The notes beneath the pieces are model-generated. The model was given only the letters and a program-made list of their open reading frames with translations, did not search any database and was not told the DNA's origin. Positions 43,279-53,100 of a stretch of 64,000 bases of DNA are shown in pieces. A program made the position numbers and the translations under genes. The stretch's first letter is position 1, and each line of letters begins with the position of its first letter. The stretch is taken from assembly GCA_964446585.1 (NCBI GenBank), contig CAYUPI010000009.1, positions 1 to 64,000 of the forward strand, read 5' to 3'. Source of the DNA: CAYUPI01 sp964446585. GTDB taxonomy: Bacteria > Verrucomicrobiota > Verrucomicrobiia > Limisphaerales > UBA8199.

Positions 43279-44094
43279 ATGGACAAGCCCCACAGCACCA
43301 GGCTGCGACGCTTCTTCGTGCGTGAGGACGCCCTCTACGAACAGTATGCGTCCTCATACCAGGCGAAGTCAACGGAAGCGAAAGTAATTTACCTCCTGTT
43401 GTATTTGCTTCCGGGCATTTTCGCCTTTGCGTTTCTTAATATCGAGCCTGTATTCCGGACCTTTCTGCGGCTGACAGGGCTCTCAGCGAAGAACCTGCAA
43501 TTCGCCGCGTTCCTGGTCGTCACCTACGGCTGGCACATCCTCTTGCCATTCGTAATTTTGAAGACCGCGGACAGGCTGGCACTGCGCCAGAGTTTGGAAT
43601 TTCTGGGCTTGAATCGCGTTGACTGGCGAGGTTTGTTGCTGGTGCTGCCAGTATATTGTGCCGCGTTTGCGCTAGTGTCAGCGCCGTACATAACATTCAT
43701 TGGTAATCCGCTTACGCGTTGGCTGGCGACTATTCCAGCCTTCCGCATTCCGAATTACAGCATGTTCGCGACATTCTACAGCTTTCCGCCGCTGGCTCTT
43801 GCCCTTATTTTCGTTGGCAACTTCCTCGGTGAAGAGCTCTACTTCCGCGGCTATCTCATGAAAAAGACCGCTTTTCTTGGCAATTCTAACTGGGTGGTAA
43901 ATTCCGTCCTCTTCAGCCTCTACCATCTATGGCAGATTCCCCAGACCTGGCCTCTGACTGGCTTGGTCCTGGCATTTGGGCTCCTGATGGCCCTGCGAAA
44001 GGACCTGTACGTCTTGGTAGTCTTCCACGCATTTGTGAACCTGTGGCTCGCATTTGGCGAGTATCGCTTTGCTCACCTGCTCGGCCTGCGCTGA
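43279..44094 (+). CDS. CPBP-family intramembrane glutamic endopeptidase
   Basis: Integral membrane protease of the CAAX/bacteriocin-processing family, 271 residues with about seven helices. Motif 1 is G-E-E-L-Y-F-R-G-Y-L, with the paired glutamates and arginine; motif 2 is S-L-Y-H-L-W, with the catalytic histidine; a third conserved element, F-H-A-F-V-N-L, follows near the end. Family roles range from prenyl-protein processing to self-immunity; none can be assigned here. It stands alone on its transcript, before the insertion sequence. Confidence 0.88.
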   Translation: MDKPHSTRLRRFFVREDALYEQYASSYQAKSTEAKVIYLLLYLLPGIFAFAFLNIEPVFRTFLRLTGLSAKNLQFAAFLVVTYGWHILLPFVILKTADRLALRQSLEFLGLNRVDWRGLLLVLPVYCAAFALVSAPYITFIGNPLTRWLATIPAFRIPNYSMFATFYSFPPLALALIFVGNFLGEELYFRGYLMKKTAFLGNSNWVVNSVLFSLYHLWQIPQTWPLTGLVLAFGLLMALRKDLYVLVVFHAFVNLWLAFGEYRFAHLLGLR

Positions 44095-44331
44095 TCGCGG
44101 ACCTGCCGTTGAGCTTGCCCTCCGTTACGAGTAGCCTTCGAGCGGCTATCGCGAGGTCAAAACAAATTTTCTCCGCAATCCGATAACTATGCCAAACCCT
44201 CTCCCCCGGGGCCGTCCTCAAGAAATATGCACACTGGAACATGTAACATTCTGCACTCCGCACTCGCCACTCCACACTGTCCCAGCGGCCCCCGCCGTCC
44301 TCAAGAGACACCAAAGACTCGCTCTCTGAAG

Positions 44332-44347
44332 GCCCCTCCACCAACGC
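44332..44347. repeat. Left copy of 16-bp target-site duplication
   Basis: GCCCCTCCACCAACGC directly abuts the left inverted repeat of the insertion sequence and is repeated exactly at 45843-45858 on the other side. The perfect match suggests a recent insertion. Confidence 0.85.
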
Positions 44348-44372
44348 TGTCGGGGCGCGATCAAAAGTGCAC
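44348..44372 (+). repeat. Left terminal inverted repeat of the insertion sequence
   Basis: Begins TGTCGGGGCGCGATCAAAAG and ends TGCAC; matches the right end, read in reverse, at 21 of 25 bases. A 16-base inner motif repeats 21 bases further in. Confidence 0.85.
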
Positions 44373-44413
44373 AGCGTGCGATCAAAAGTGCACAGGGTTC
44401 GGACCGGAGGGGT

Positions 44414-44527
44414 GCCTTGCCCGGCTGTCCCCGAATGGGGTAGCGCCGACCTGAGCCGGACTCCCGAACCTTAGTTGGCGGCTCAGGTCGTGCGCCTGGG
44501 TCCCATTCGGGGGCAGCCGGGCAAGGC
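44414..44527. repeat. 114-nt hairpin in the leader of the transposase gene
   Basis: The left arm GCCTTGCCCGGCTGTCCCCG continues with AATGGG and pairs with the right arm at all but one of 26 positions; a second paired block (CGACCTGAGCCG against CGGCTCAGGTCG) lies inside, separated by internal loops. It lies between the left end and the transposase start and could limit transposase translation. Confidence 0.8.
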
Positions 44528-44570
44528 GGGGAGCGGGGCGGGGGGCGGCGCCGCGCCGACGTTCTCGTGA

Positions 44571-45773
44571 TTGGAGCAGTGGCGGTTAATTTGGTGCGAT
44601 GAAAAATTCACTCAAGTGTTAAAACGATTTTGTGCCCCTTTTATCCGGGACGTGATGGCGAGGTTTCGTGCTCGCGAAATTAAAGCTCCTGAAGGTGCCG
44701 CTGAACTGGGTCTGGGTAAACGCGGCTTCTACAAGCTTTACACCTCGTATTTGGTGGCGGTCGGGCGACGCCAGGCAGATCGCTGGAGTCCAGGGACCTC
44801 GGGCGGAAATCGGCGCCAGCCCTGGCCCAAACCAGCACAAGCCAAGGCCTGCCAGTTGCTCAAACACGGTTGCGGCTACAGTGCGGTAGCCTCGGAGCTG
44901 CTGCGCCGATTCGGACTCAGAACCCATCGTGCAACGGTGCGCCGTTTTGCTTTGGAGCACGGCTTGGCCTCGCATAAGCCCAAGCCCAAGGCCAAGCCTG
45001 TTCGCCGCTGGCAGACTCAAAGAGTGGGTCAGCTTTGGCAGTACGACGCCTCTCCCCATCGGTGGTTTAGTGGCCAGAGCTTTCAGCCCACTCTGCTGCA
45101 CATGCTCGATGACCACAGCCGAGTTATTGTTGGCGCGCGACTCTGTGAGCGCGAAACTCTCTTGGCTCATCTGGAATTTGCCGGTCTGGTCTTCCAGAGC
45201 TGCGGCCTACCCCTGTGCCTGTATGTAGACTACCACAGCTTCTTTTTCACCCACACGCCCGGAGCCCACACTCAGTTCGCTGCGGCCTTGCGCTTCTACG
45301 GCGTATCGCTCCGTTTTGCCCCAACTCCTCAGGCCAAAGGAAAGATCGAACGCGGGCACCAGTTTTGGCAACGTCGTTTGCCCAGCCTGTTCGCGGCGGA
45401 GGACGTCACGGAGATCGGCCAAGCCAACCCGCTGCTAGACCAGCTACGCAGGCACCACAACCAAATGGAGAAACACCGGGAAATCGGCTCTACACCTCAG
45501 TACGCTTGGGACCTAGCCAACACGGAGAACCGCTGGGCTTTGCGTCCGGCTCCACGCTGCCCCTGGTGGCCTTACGTTTTTGCCCAACGAACCCGCGTTA
45601 CTGTTGGCAGCGACGGCAAGGTAGCGATCGGCTCGCAACGGCTCGCCCTTGATGTCCCTGCGGGAACAAAGGTGATCCGCTGCCATCATCCCAACGGCGA
45701 CATCAGCGTGCTCAGAAACCCTCCTGAGCATGATACCCTGCCAATCGTACTTCTCAGTACCCGGCTATGCTGA
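44571..45773 (+). CDS. DDE transposase with integrase core
   Basis: Catalyses cutting and joining of the element ends. The 400-residue protein has an N-terminal helix-turn-helix region (A-A-E-L-G-L-G-K-R-G-F-Y-K-L-Y), a second one (Y-S-A-V-A-S-E-L-L then T-H-R-A-T-V-R-R-F), and an rve-type core with acids D159 (W-Q-Y-D-A-S), D220 (Y-V-D-Y-H) and E260 (K-G-K-I-E-R-G), spaced as in DDE enzymes. The chosen start is TTG; the first ATG is at 44655 and would remove part of the first helix. The frame is intact. Confidence 0.88.
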   Translation: MEQWRLIWCDEKFTQVLKRFCAPFIRDVMARFRAREIKAPEGAAELGLGKRGFYKLYTSYLVAVGRRQADRWSPGTSGGNRRQPWPKPAQAKACQLLKHGCGYSAVASELLRRFGLRTHRATVRRFALEHGLASHKPKPKAKPVRRWQTQRVGQLWQYDASPHRWFSGQSFQPTLLHMLDDHSRVIVGARLCERETLLAHLEFAGLVFQSCGLPLCLYVDYHSFFFTHTPGAHTQFAAALRFYGVSLRFAPTPQAKGKIERGHQFWQRRLPSLFAAEDVTEIGQANPLLDQLRRHHNQMEKHREIGSTPQYAWDLANTENRWALRPAPRCPWWPYVFAQRTRVTVGSDGKVAIGSQRLALDVPAGTKVIRCHHPNGDISVLRNPPEHDTLPIVLLSTRLC

Positions 45774-45817
45774 CTGGGCTACACCATTTGCTTGTGCACT
45801 TTTGATCGCACCAAAAA

Positions 45818-45842
45818 GTGCACTTTTGAACGCATCCCCACA
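45818..45842 (-). repeat. Right terminal inverted repeat of the insertion sequence
   Basis: Reverse complement begins TGTGGGGATGCGTTCAAAAG. A second inner motif, GCGATCAAAAGTGCAC in reverse, lies at 45794-45809, 24 bases further in, against a 21-base spacing at the left end. Confidence 0.85.
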
Positions 45843-45858
45843 GCCCCTCCACCAACGC
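45843..45858. repeat. Right copy of 16-bp target-site duplication
   Basis: Exact repeat of the 16 bases left of the element. Removing the element and one copy restores a continuous intergenic sequence. Confidence 0.85.
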
Positions 45859-46002
45859 TTGCTTCGCGGTCCTGATTGAATTAGCTTCGCCGTCCCGATG
45901 ATGGAAAATCCAAACCGGCAATTCCTTGCCACCGGAACAATGCCGGGAGCTAGCGCTACGGAGGGTTTCTCCTGAGCCGGCCCCGCTTCCTGCCCAACCT
46001 TT

Positions 46003-47190
46003 ATGAGGGATTTGATGAGTCCATCGCCCGCAACCGCAGCCGTTAGTCCTTACTCGCGCAAGAACCCGTTTCTGGCGGAGTTGACGCGGCACGAGCATTT
46101 GACCGGCCCGGGTTCGGGCAAGGACACGCGCCATTTTGTCGTTAACCTGGCCGGAAGCAGCTTGGCCTATACGCCGGGCGATTCTCTCGGCGCTTTTGGC
46201 CGCAATCCTCCGAAACTGGTGGCAGAGGTCATTGACTTGCTCGGTTTCGATCCCGAAACCACCGTGAAAAATCCCAAGGGCGAGGAAACCGCTCTCCGAC
46301 GCACTTTGAGTGAGGATTACATTTTGAACCGGGCCAATCGCAAATTCGTTTCCGGCCTGGCCGAGCTCTGCCCGCAAGGAGAGCAGCGCAATCGGCTGAT
46401 GGAGATCGAGAACAATAGCGAAGTGCTCAGCGAGTACATTTTTACTCGAGATTATGTCGATATCCTCACGGAGTTCGATGAGGCGCGATTCGAGTCGCCC
46501 GAAGCGGTGCTGTCGCATCTATCCCCCGTCGTGCCGCGGCTTTACTCGATCGCTTCGAGTCTGCAGGCGCACCCGAACGAGGCGCACCTGTGTATTTCAG
46601 TGGTCCGTTACGAAACGCATGGACGCGCCAAGACCGGGCTGGTCTCGGGCTTTTTTGCCGACCAGACACGATTACACGTGAGGGAGATCCCGGTTTACGT
46701 CCAGGAATCGCGCACATTCCGGCTGCCGACGGACAATTCCACCGACATCATCATGGTGGGCCCGGGAACGGGCGTGGCACCGTTCCGCGCTTTTCTGGAA
46801 CAACGCGTGCTCGAAGGCGCGAAAGGAGGGCACTGGCTCATCTTCGGGGAACAGCACAAGGCGACAGATTTTCTCTATGGAGAAGAACTCATGGCCTATC
46901 AGAAACGAGGGCAGCTCCACCGCTTGGACCTGGCTTTCTCGCGGGATCAGGCCCACAAGATTTACGTCCAGCATCGCATGTTGGAGAATGCGAAGGAACT
47001 CTGGTCTTGGCTGCAGAATGGCGCGTATTTCTATGTTTGCGGTGACGCCAAGCGCATGGCAAAAGATGTGCATCAAAGCCTGATCGAGATCGCAAAGACC
47101 CAAGGCGGCCTGTCGCCCGAGGCGGCCGCCAGTTACGTGAACCAAACGTTAATGAGGACGGAGAAACGGTATCTAAGGGACGTGTATTGA
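46003..47190 (+). CDS. CysJ-like sulfite reductase flavoprotein, FAD/NADPH module only
   Basis: A 395-residue reductase that passes electrons from NADPH to sulfite reductase or a similar partner. The FAD domain has Y-T-P-G-D-S-L-G and R-L-Y-S-I-A-S-S, then the glycine-rich T-G-L-V-S-G-F; the NADPH domain has M-V-G-P-G-T-G-V-A-P-F-R, W-L-I-F-G-E-Q and Y-V-C-G-D-A-K-R-M. The C-terminal end is Y-L-R-D-V-Y, like CysJ. The flavodoxin domain is absent, so a separate flavodoxin or direct transfer is needed. The sulfonate-type importer lies upstream, parted from it by the protease gene and the insertion sequence. Confidence 0.85.
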   Translation: MRDLMSPSPATAAVSPYSRKNPFLAELTRHEHLTGPGSGKDTRHFVVNLAGSSLAYTPGDSLGAFGRNPPKLVAEVIDLLGFDPETTVKNPKGEETALRRTLSEDYILNRANRKFVSGLAELCPQGEQRNRLMEIENNSEVLSEYIFTRDYVDILTEFDEARFESPEAVLSHLSPVVPRLYSIASSLQAHPNEAHLCISVVRYETHGRAKTGLVSGFFADQTRLHVREIPVYVQESRTFRLPTDNSTDIIMVGPGTGVAPFRAFLEQRVLEGAKGGHWLIFGEQHKATDFLYGEELMAYQKRGQLHRLDLAFSRDQAHKIYVQHRMLENAKELWSWLQNGAYFYVCGDAKRMAKDVHQSLIEIAKTQGGLSPEAAASYVNQTLMRTEKRYLRDVY

Positions 47191-47373
47191 GCGCGGGCAG
47201 GAGCGTTGAAGCATTTACCACGGATAGACCCAGCACGGCTGAGCCTAAGCCACCTCGTCCTCGTAATCGAAGGTCGGAAAGTCGAGGACGAAAATCTTCG
47301 TAGGACTTGCGCAAGCTTCCGTGATTGTAGTTGCGGATGCCAGGCAGTTAAAGCAGGCCCAACAAGTTTTGAG

Positions 47374-48198
47374 TCAAGTTTGACTGATCTCAGCCTGTGG
47401 GACAGCAGCAGCCGAGGCATCGAGGCGTGCCAGAAATTCCTGCGCGAGCAGCTCATAGGCGGCGGCGCCTGAGCTGTATTTATCATAATGAATGATCGGT
47501 TTGCCGAAGCTGGGAGCCTCGGCCAGGCGTGTGCTGCGGGGGATTAGAGTTTCGAAGACACGATCGGCAAAGTGCTCGCGGACTTCGCTGACGACCTGCT
47601 GACATAGCTTGGTGCGGCTGTCGTACATCGTCATTACCACTCCCATCAGTTCCAGTCTCGAATTGACTCCATTGTCGTGCAACTGCGACAGGATGCGGTT
47701 GAGCATCGAGATACCCTCGAGCGCATAATACTCGCACTGAAGCGGCACCAGCACACCGTCGGCCGCGGCCATCGCATTCAGGGTCAATACTCCCAGCGAA
47801 GGCGGACAGTCCACCAGCACGAGATCGAATCGCAGTGAGTCCAGTACCGGCTGCAAGGCGCGAGCCACCTGGTGCAGGTGGCTTTCCGCCTTCGGCAATT
47901 CAATGTCGAGTCCGCAAAGATCCATCTCGCTCGGGATCGCCGCCAGCCGCTCGAAAGACGTATTCTGGATCTTGTCGAGCAAGTCGCCCTCGCCCAGCAG
48001 CACACGGTAGGCGCTGGCCCCTTCGAGTTTGTCCAATCCAAGGCCGCTGGTGGCGTTGGCCTGTGGATCGAGATCGAACAACAGCACGCGCCGGCCCACC
48101 GCAGCCACGCATGCGGCCAGATTGACGGCGGTAGTGGTCTTGCCGACCCCGCCTTTCTGGTTGGCTACTGCAATGACTTTGGTTGGCACGGGCCGCAT
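47374..48198 (-). CDS. parA: ParA/Soj-family ATPase
   Basis: Chromosome- or cargo-segregation ATPase of 274 residues. The deviant Walker A is Q-K-G-G-V-G-K-T-T-T, followed by D-L-D-P-Q-A-N-A-T-S-G-L and the Walker B-like V-D-C-P-P-S-L-G; the DNA-binding arginines lie in the C-terminal half. The start at ATG 48198 matches the family; a longer frame to 48345 overlaps the divergent hpf gene. A parB gene does not follow on this strand. Confidence 0.9.
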   Translation of the reverse strand: MRPVPTKVIAVANQKGGVGKTTTAVNLAACVAAVGRRVLLFDLDPQANATSGLGLDKLEGASAYRVLLGEGDLLDKIQNTSFERLAAIPSEMDLCGLDIELPKAESHLHQVARALQPVLDSLRFDLVLVDCPPSLGVLTLNAMAAADGVLVPLQCEYYALEGISMLNRILSQLHDNGVNSRLELMGVVMTMYDSRTKLCQQVVSEVREHFADRVFETLIPRSTRLAEAPSFGKPIIHYDKYSSGAAAYELLAQEFLARLDASAAAVPQAEISQT

Positions 48199-48268
48199 CT
48201 TATGAAATCGCGGCAGCGAAACAAGCTTTCCACTGGATTTTGTGGCAACGACGCTGCATCCTATCACC

Positions 48269-48622
48269 ATGAATTTGATCCTTTCGACGCATAACGTGAC
48301 GCTGACCAAGGCCATCGAAGACCACCTGATTACCCGAATTAACAAGCTCGATCATCTCAACCACTATGCCACCAATATCCGCGTGACGATGGAGCATGAC
48401 CGGACGAAGGCGCCCGAGCGTCAATTTTCCTGCTCGGTTCGAGTCTCCCTGCCCGGGCCCGATCTCTTTGCCGAGGACGTCGAAGCGGATCTCTACGCCG
48501 CAATTGATCTGGTCGCCAAAAAGATTGAACAGCAGCTCCGCAAGCGGCACAACAAGTACAAAGCCCGAAAACATAAAGTCGCCGCTCGCACCAAACGAAC
48601 GCGCCAGGATGCGGGGCTGTGA
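48269..48622 (+). CDS. hpf: Ribosome hibernation-promoting factor (short form)
   Basis: Binds the 30S decoding region and silences ribosomes in stationary phase. The 117-residue protein has the HPF/YfiA fold only: N-L-I-L-S-T-H-N-V-T-L at the start, then I-E-D-H-L-I-T-R-I and D-L-F-A-E-D-V-E-A-D-L-Y-A-A-I-D, with a basic tail (K-A-R-K-H-K-V-A-A-R-T-K-R) in place of the dimerisation domain of long forms. Divergent from parA. Confidence 0.9.
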   Translation: MNLILSTHNVTLTKAIEDHLITRINKLDHLNHYATNIRVTMEHDRTKAPERQFSCSVRVSLPGPDLFAEDVEADLYAAIDLVAKKIEQQLRKRHNKYKARKHKVAARTKRTRQDAGL

Positions 48623-48690
48623 GACAGTCGATAGTCGGTGGATGATGGTTCAGAGTTGAGAGAAGACGTCAAGAAGCCGGGAGTCACGGG

Positions 48691-50013
48691 TTGAGCGCTG
48701 CGCGAGAACAGAGCGTGCCGTCAGATATTCGCACCCCGCCGCGTGGTACCCCGACCGCTTCATTCTTGCTCAGGGCGCGCGTCGTTTTGCCGATCTCTTG
48801 TGCGCCGATCTCAGATGGCGTAGTAGCGATTGCGGGCGAGCGGATTGCCGCTGTTGGCCGCCGGCGTGATCTCACGTCGAAATTTTCCGGCCCGATCTTC
48901 GACCTCGGTGAAGCTGTCCTCCTGCCTGGGCTAGTCAATGCCCACTGTCATCTGGACTACACGCACATGGCCGGACAATTCCCGCCTCCCAAAGCTTTCA
49001 CGGATTGGATCAAACTCATTACGACCACCAAAGCTGGCTGGGCCTACTCCGAATTTGCAGAATCATGGCTGGCAGGGGCCCGAATGCTTTTGCGCGCTGG
49101 CACCACCACTGTGGGCGACATCGAGACGGTCCCCGAGTTGCTTCCGGAGGCGTGGGAATCCACGCCGTTGCGCGTGGTCTCGTTTCTGGAAATGACCGGC
49201 ATCCGGAGCCGCCGCGAGCCGAGAGCCATTTTGCAGGAGACAGTCAAGCGCATCCGCGCTCTACGGCCCTTCTGCGGGAATGTGGGGCTCTCGCCGCACG
49301 CGCCCTACTCGACACAGCCGGAGTTAATGCGATTAAGCGCTGGGCTGGCTCGCCGCCGAAATTGGCCAATCGCCATCCACGTGGCCGAATCCGCCCAGGA
49401 ATTCGAGATGTTCATGCGCGGCGAAGGGGAAATGTTTGACTGGCTGCGGCGCAACAACCGCGACATGTCTGACTGTGGTCTGGGCTCTCCGATTCAGCAC
49501 CTGGAGCGGTGCGGCGCCCTGCGCCAAAACCTGCTGGCCATTCACGTCAATTACTTGGCGAACGAGGATGCCGCGCTACTGGCGCGGCGCAAGGTCAACG
49601 TCGTCCACTGTCCGCGCAGCCATGTCTATTTTCGACACGCTCCCTTTCCGCTGAAACCGCTGACTAAAACGGGCGTTAATATCTGCCTCGGCACCGACAG
49701 CCTGGCCAGTGTCTATAAGACGCGCCGCGAGATTGCCGAGTTGAGCCTCTTCGAAGAAATGCGCGCCTTTGCTTCCTGCCACTCAAACGTGCCGCCACGA
49801 AATATTTTGCCTATGGTAACTTCGAATGCGGCCCTTGCGCTGGGACTCCAGGGCCAGAGGGGGCAACTTTCAACCGGAGCCTGCGCCGATCTTATCAGCG
49901 TGCCCTTCACAGGCAAAATGGCCGGCGTGCACGAGGCCGTGCTGCAACATCGAGGCGACGTGGCCGCCAGCATGATCGGCGGCCAATGGGCCATCGCGCC
50001 AGGAGCGCAATAA
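48691..50013 (+). CDS. Amidohydrolase, Atz/Trz deaminase family
   Basis: Metal-dependent deaminase-like enzyme of about 440 residues. The barrel motifs are N-A-H-C-H-L-D (first two metal histidines), S-P-H-A-P-Y-S-T, I-H-V-A-E-S (histidine and glutamate), A-I-H-V-N-Y-L and G-T-D-S-L-A-S (metal aspartate). This is the group with methylthioadenosine/SAH deaminase and aminofutalosine deaminase; which one applies cannot be told. The start is uncertain: TTG here, GTG at 48715 is an alternative. hpf lies upstream. Confidence 0.85.
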   Translation: MSAAREQSVPSDIRTPPRGTPTASFLLRARVVLPISCAPISDGVVAIAGERIAAVGRRRDLTSKFSGPIFDLGEAVLLPGLVNAHCHLDYTHMAGQFPPPKAFTDWIKLITTTKAGWAYSEFAESWLAGARMLLRAGTTTVGDIETVPELLPEAWESTPLRVVSFLEMTGIRSRREPRAILQETVKRIRALRPFCGNVGLSPHAPYSTQPELMRLSAGLARRRNWPIAIHVAESAQEFEMFMRGEGEMFDWLRRNNRDMSDCGLGSPIQHLERCGALRQNLLAIHVNYLANEDAALLARRKVNVVHCPRSHVYFRHAPFPLKPLTKTGVNICLGTDSLASVYKTRREIAELSLFEEMRAFASCHSNVPPRNILPMVTSNAALALGLQGQRGQLSTGACADLISVPFTGKMAGVHEAVLQHRGDVAASMIGGQWAIAPGAQ

Positions 50014-50134
50014 CCCGGACGTTTCAACATCGGTCCTATGCGACAGGTCAACCCTGCACTATATTGATCAGAGGAAACGGTGCGCAAGGGCCGGCGACAT
50101 ACCGCTGGGCGTCTAACTGACTCAACTTTTTTGT

Positions 50135-53100
50135 ATGGACAAGCCAACGATTACTTTGCCATCGACTCCGAAACGGCGCCGCTGGTTTCGAAGCCTGGCC
50201 TGGATTTTCGGCGTTTTGGTTCTCCTGCTGGTCGCGGCCTATTTCGTCGGGACCAGCGCAGCGTTTTTCAAAGGAGTCATCCTGCCCCGTGTTGGCCAGT
50301 CGATCCACGCGACGGTAACGGTGACTGATGCTTCGATTAGCCCATTCAGCGAAGTTGTGCTGGGCAATCTAAAGGTAATGACCTCGGGCGAGGAACCGCT
50401 GGTTTCGGCAGCCGAAGTCAGCGCCCGTTACAGCCTCATGGACATTCTGCGGGGCAACATCCACGTGGATGATGTTACGTTGTCCTCGGCGACTGTCATA
50501 GTGGTGGAAAATCCGGACGGAACCCATAACTACGATCCACTACTGAAGGCGCCGGGTGAGAAGCCGAAAGAACCGAAACCAGCGGTAGCGTCGCAGGCAA
50601 CGAAGCCCCCGCGGCTCGACGTGAGAAGAATTGCGTTTAAGGACGCCACCGTGCGCCAAATCAAGCGCTACAAGACCGGGACCAGGGACGTCAGGGAGCT
50701 CGGCCACGTCGATATCACCGCGGAAGGAGTGAAGAATGGGCAGAGCGGCAAGCTGTCGATCAACGCGGAGCTTAAGCTCGAAAACAATCCACCGCCGCCG
50801 GCAACCAACGGTGTGCTCCAGGGGAAGATTTCTGGAAATTTTGCATTCGCACTAACCCCAGAGCTGAAACCCGCCTCCATTCAGGGAAAGGCGCTCCTTA
50901 ATGTAATCCAGGCCGGCGGGGGCATGGCGGATTTGGCGGCGCTCGGAATGGAGTTGAACTGTGACATTACGCCAACCGACATCAAACAGGTGGCGCTGCG
51001 CTTCCAGAAGAAAAACGCGCCGCTCGGCCAGGTGCTGGTCAGCGGGCCGTTTGATCTCGCGAAAAACGAGGGCAAGCTGAACGTCCAGGTTCTTTCGATC
51101 GACAAGCACGTGCTGAACCTGGTGGGCGCCTCGAGCGGCCTGGACTTTAGCACAACGATGGTCAATGCCTCGAATGAAGTCTCAATTAGCAAATCAGGTT
51201 CACTGATCGCTGTGAATGGCCAGGTCAAGGTGGATAGATTTCAACTGATCCGGAAAGGACAAGCAACTCCAACGCTGGATCTAATGGCCAGTTACGACGA
51301 GACCGCTGATCTTGCCGCTCGGACCAGCCTGCTGAAAGCGCTCACGTTGACGGGCCAGCAGGGACAGAATCCGCTGCTCCGGGCCGAGCTCACCAGCCCA
51401 ATGACCATCGCATGGGGAAACTCGACCAACGCCGTCGGCGACTCGGCCCTCAATCTGACCGTAACGCATCTAAACCTGGCTGATTGGAAACCATTTATCG
51501 GCGACGTTGGCCCCTCCGGGGACGCGAACTTGAAGCTCACGCTGCTTTCGGAGCAAGCCGGCAAGAAGCTCACGTTCGATTTGGACTCGCTTACCGACAA
51601 CCTCACCGCCGGCACTGGCACCAACCAGATCACTCAGGCGAGCCTCCTTTTACAGGCGCGCGGCCAGGCCACAGATCTCAAACAATTCAGCCTGTCCGAT
51701 TACAAACTGCAGGTGAGCCGGCAAAACGAGCCTTTTGTCTCTGTCTCCGGCTCCGCTACTTACGACACGGCGGCAAAGAATGCTGACGCCCAGGTTAATG
51801 GTCAGATCACGCTCGCGAGGTTGGTGCAGGCCTTGTCGCGTCCAGACCTGACCATCTCCTCCGGCACGGCCGAACTGAAGGCCCACCTGTTGCAAACCAC
51901 ACTGGCGCCGGGCACGAAGAACGAATCATCGGTACGAAACGTTTCCGGCAGCGTGTCGCTGGCCGGTTTCACCGGAAAGGTCGGTAACAACGAATTCCGC
52001 GGCTTCGGCAGTACGTTGGATCTCGAGGCCAGTATGACGCCGCAACAAATTCAAATCCGCAAACTCACCGGCAAGCTGACGCAGGGACCCAACGACGGAG
52101 GAAGCTTCGACCTCGCCGCGACGTACAAGCTGACCGACAGTTCCGCTCAGTTCACAGCCAAGGTGGCCGGCTTCAATCAAGCTGGATTAGGACCAATTCT
52201 TGAGCCAATGCTGGCTGACAGGAAATTGGTGTCAGTCGGCATCAACGGCACCGCGTCGGGCGAATACCACACGAATGGCGAATCTGGACTGAAAGCCGAT
52301 TTGCAAATCGCGAATCTGGTAGTGCGCGATCCGAAAAACCAGTTTCCTGAGACTCCGCTCGAAGCCAAGCTGCAAGTCGATGCGTCGATGCGCAACCAAG
52401 TGGCAGAGGTGCGCCAATTTGTGCTCGGCCTGGCTCCGACGACCAACGCTCCTAAAAACGAGGTGCGGCTCCAGGGCCAGGTCGATTTGTCCAAAACCAA
52501 CACGATACAGGCCAACCTGAAGCTGATCGCCGATTCGTTGGATCTGACCCGGTACTACGACTTGTTCGCTGGAGAAAAGAAAGGACCGGCCAAGCAGACT
52601 TCGCCTGCTCCCAGCCAAACCCGGCCTGCGGCTGCATCTGCCCCGGTCTCGCCTTCTGGCAAGGAGCCGGCAGGCAGAAAGTTCAGCAACTTTACCGCCG
52701 ACGTGAATATCAAGCGGCTTTACTTGCGCGAGCTTGAACTGACCAATCTGCAGGCCAGCGCCAAGATGAATGGCCGCAGAGTCGCGGTGAAACCGCTGCA
52801 GGTGGCCGTCAACGGCGCGCCATTGAATGCCGTGGTGCAAGTGAACCTGGGCGTTCCCGGCTATTCCTACGATCTGAACCTGAACGCGCAGCACGTGCCG
52901 TTCGCCCCGCTGGTCAACACGTTTGAGCCTGAACGGCGCGGGGAGCTCAAGGGCACGCTGACCGCGACAGCACAGATCAGTGGCACGGGAACCGACGGCG
53001 CCAGCCTGCAAAAGACGTTAACGGGCCAGTTCGACATAGGCGCGACTAATCTGGATCTGGCGATCAAGCAATTGCGCAGCCCCTTCATGAAATTGCTGGT

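Larger units (their letters stand above)
44348..45842 (+). mobile_element. Insertion sequence with DDE transposase, 1495 bp
   Basis: Bounded by 25-base terminal inverted repeats starting TGT (21 of 25 identical) and flanked by a perfect 16-bp direct repeat. Each end carries a second copy of the motif GCGATCAAAAGTGCAC (44378-44393 and, inverted, 45794-45809), so each end has two probable transposase-binding sites. One transposase gene fills most of the element. From memory, TSDs of this length with TGT ends occur in the IS1202 group (ISTde1-like); this family call is unverified. Confidence 0.9.

Noticed and set aside
47374..48198. Plasmid origin suggested by parA
   Set aside because: The gene lies among chromosomal housekeeping genes (hpf, dap genes), and no replication gene is present.
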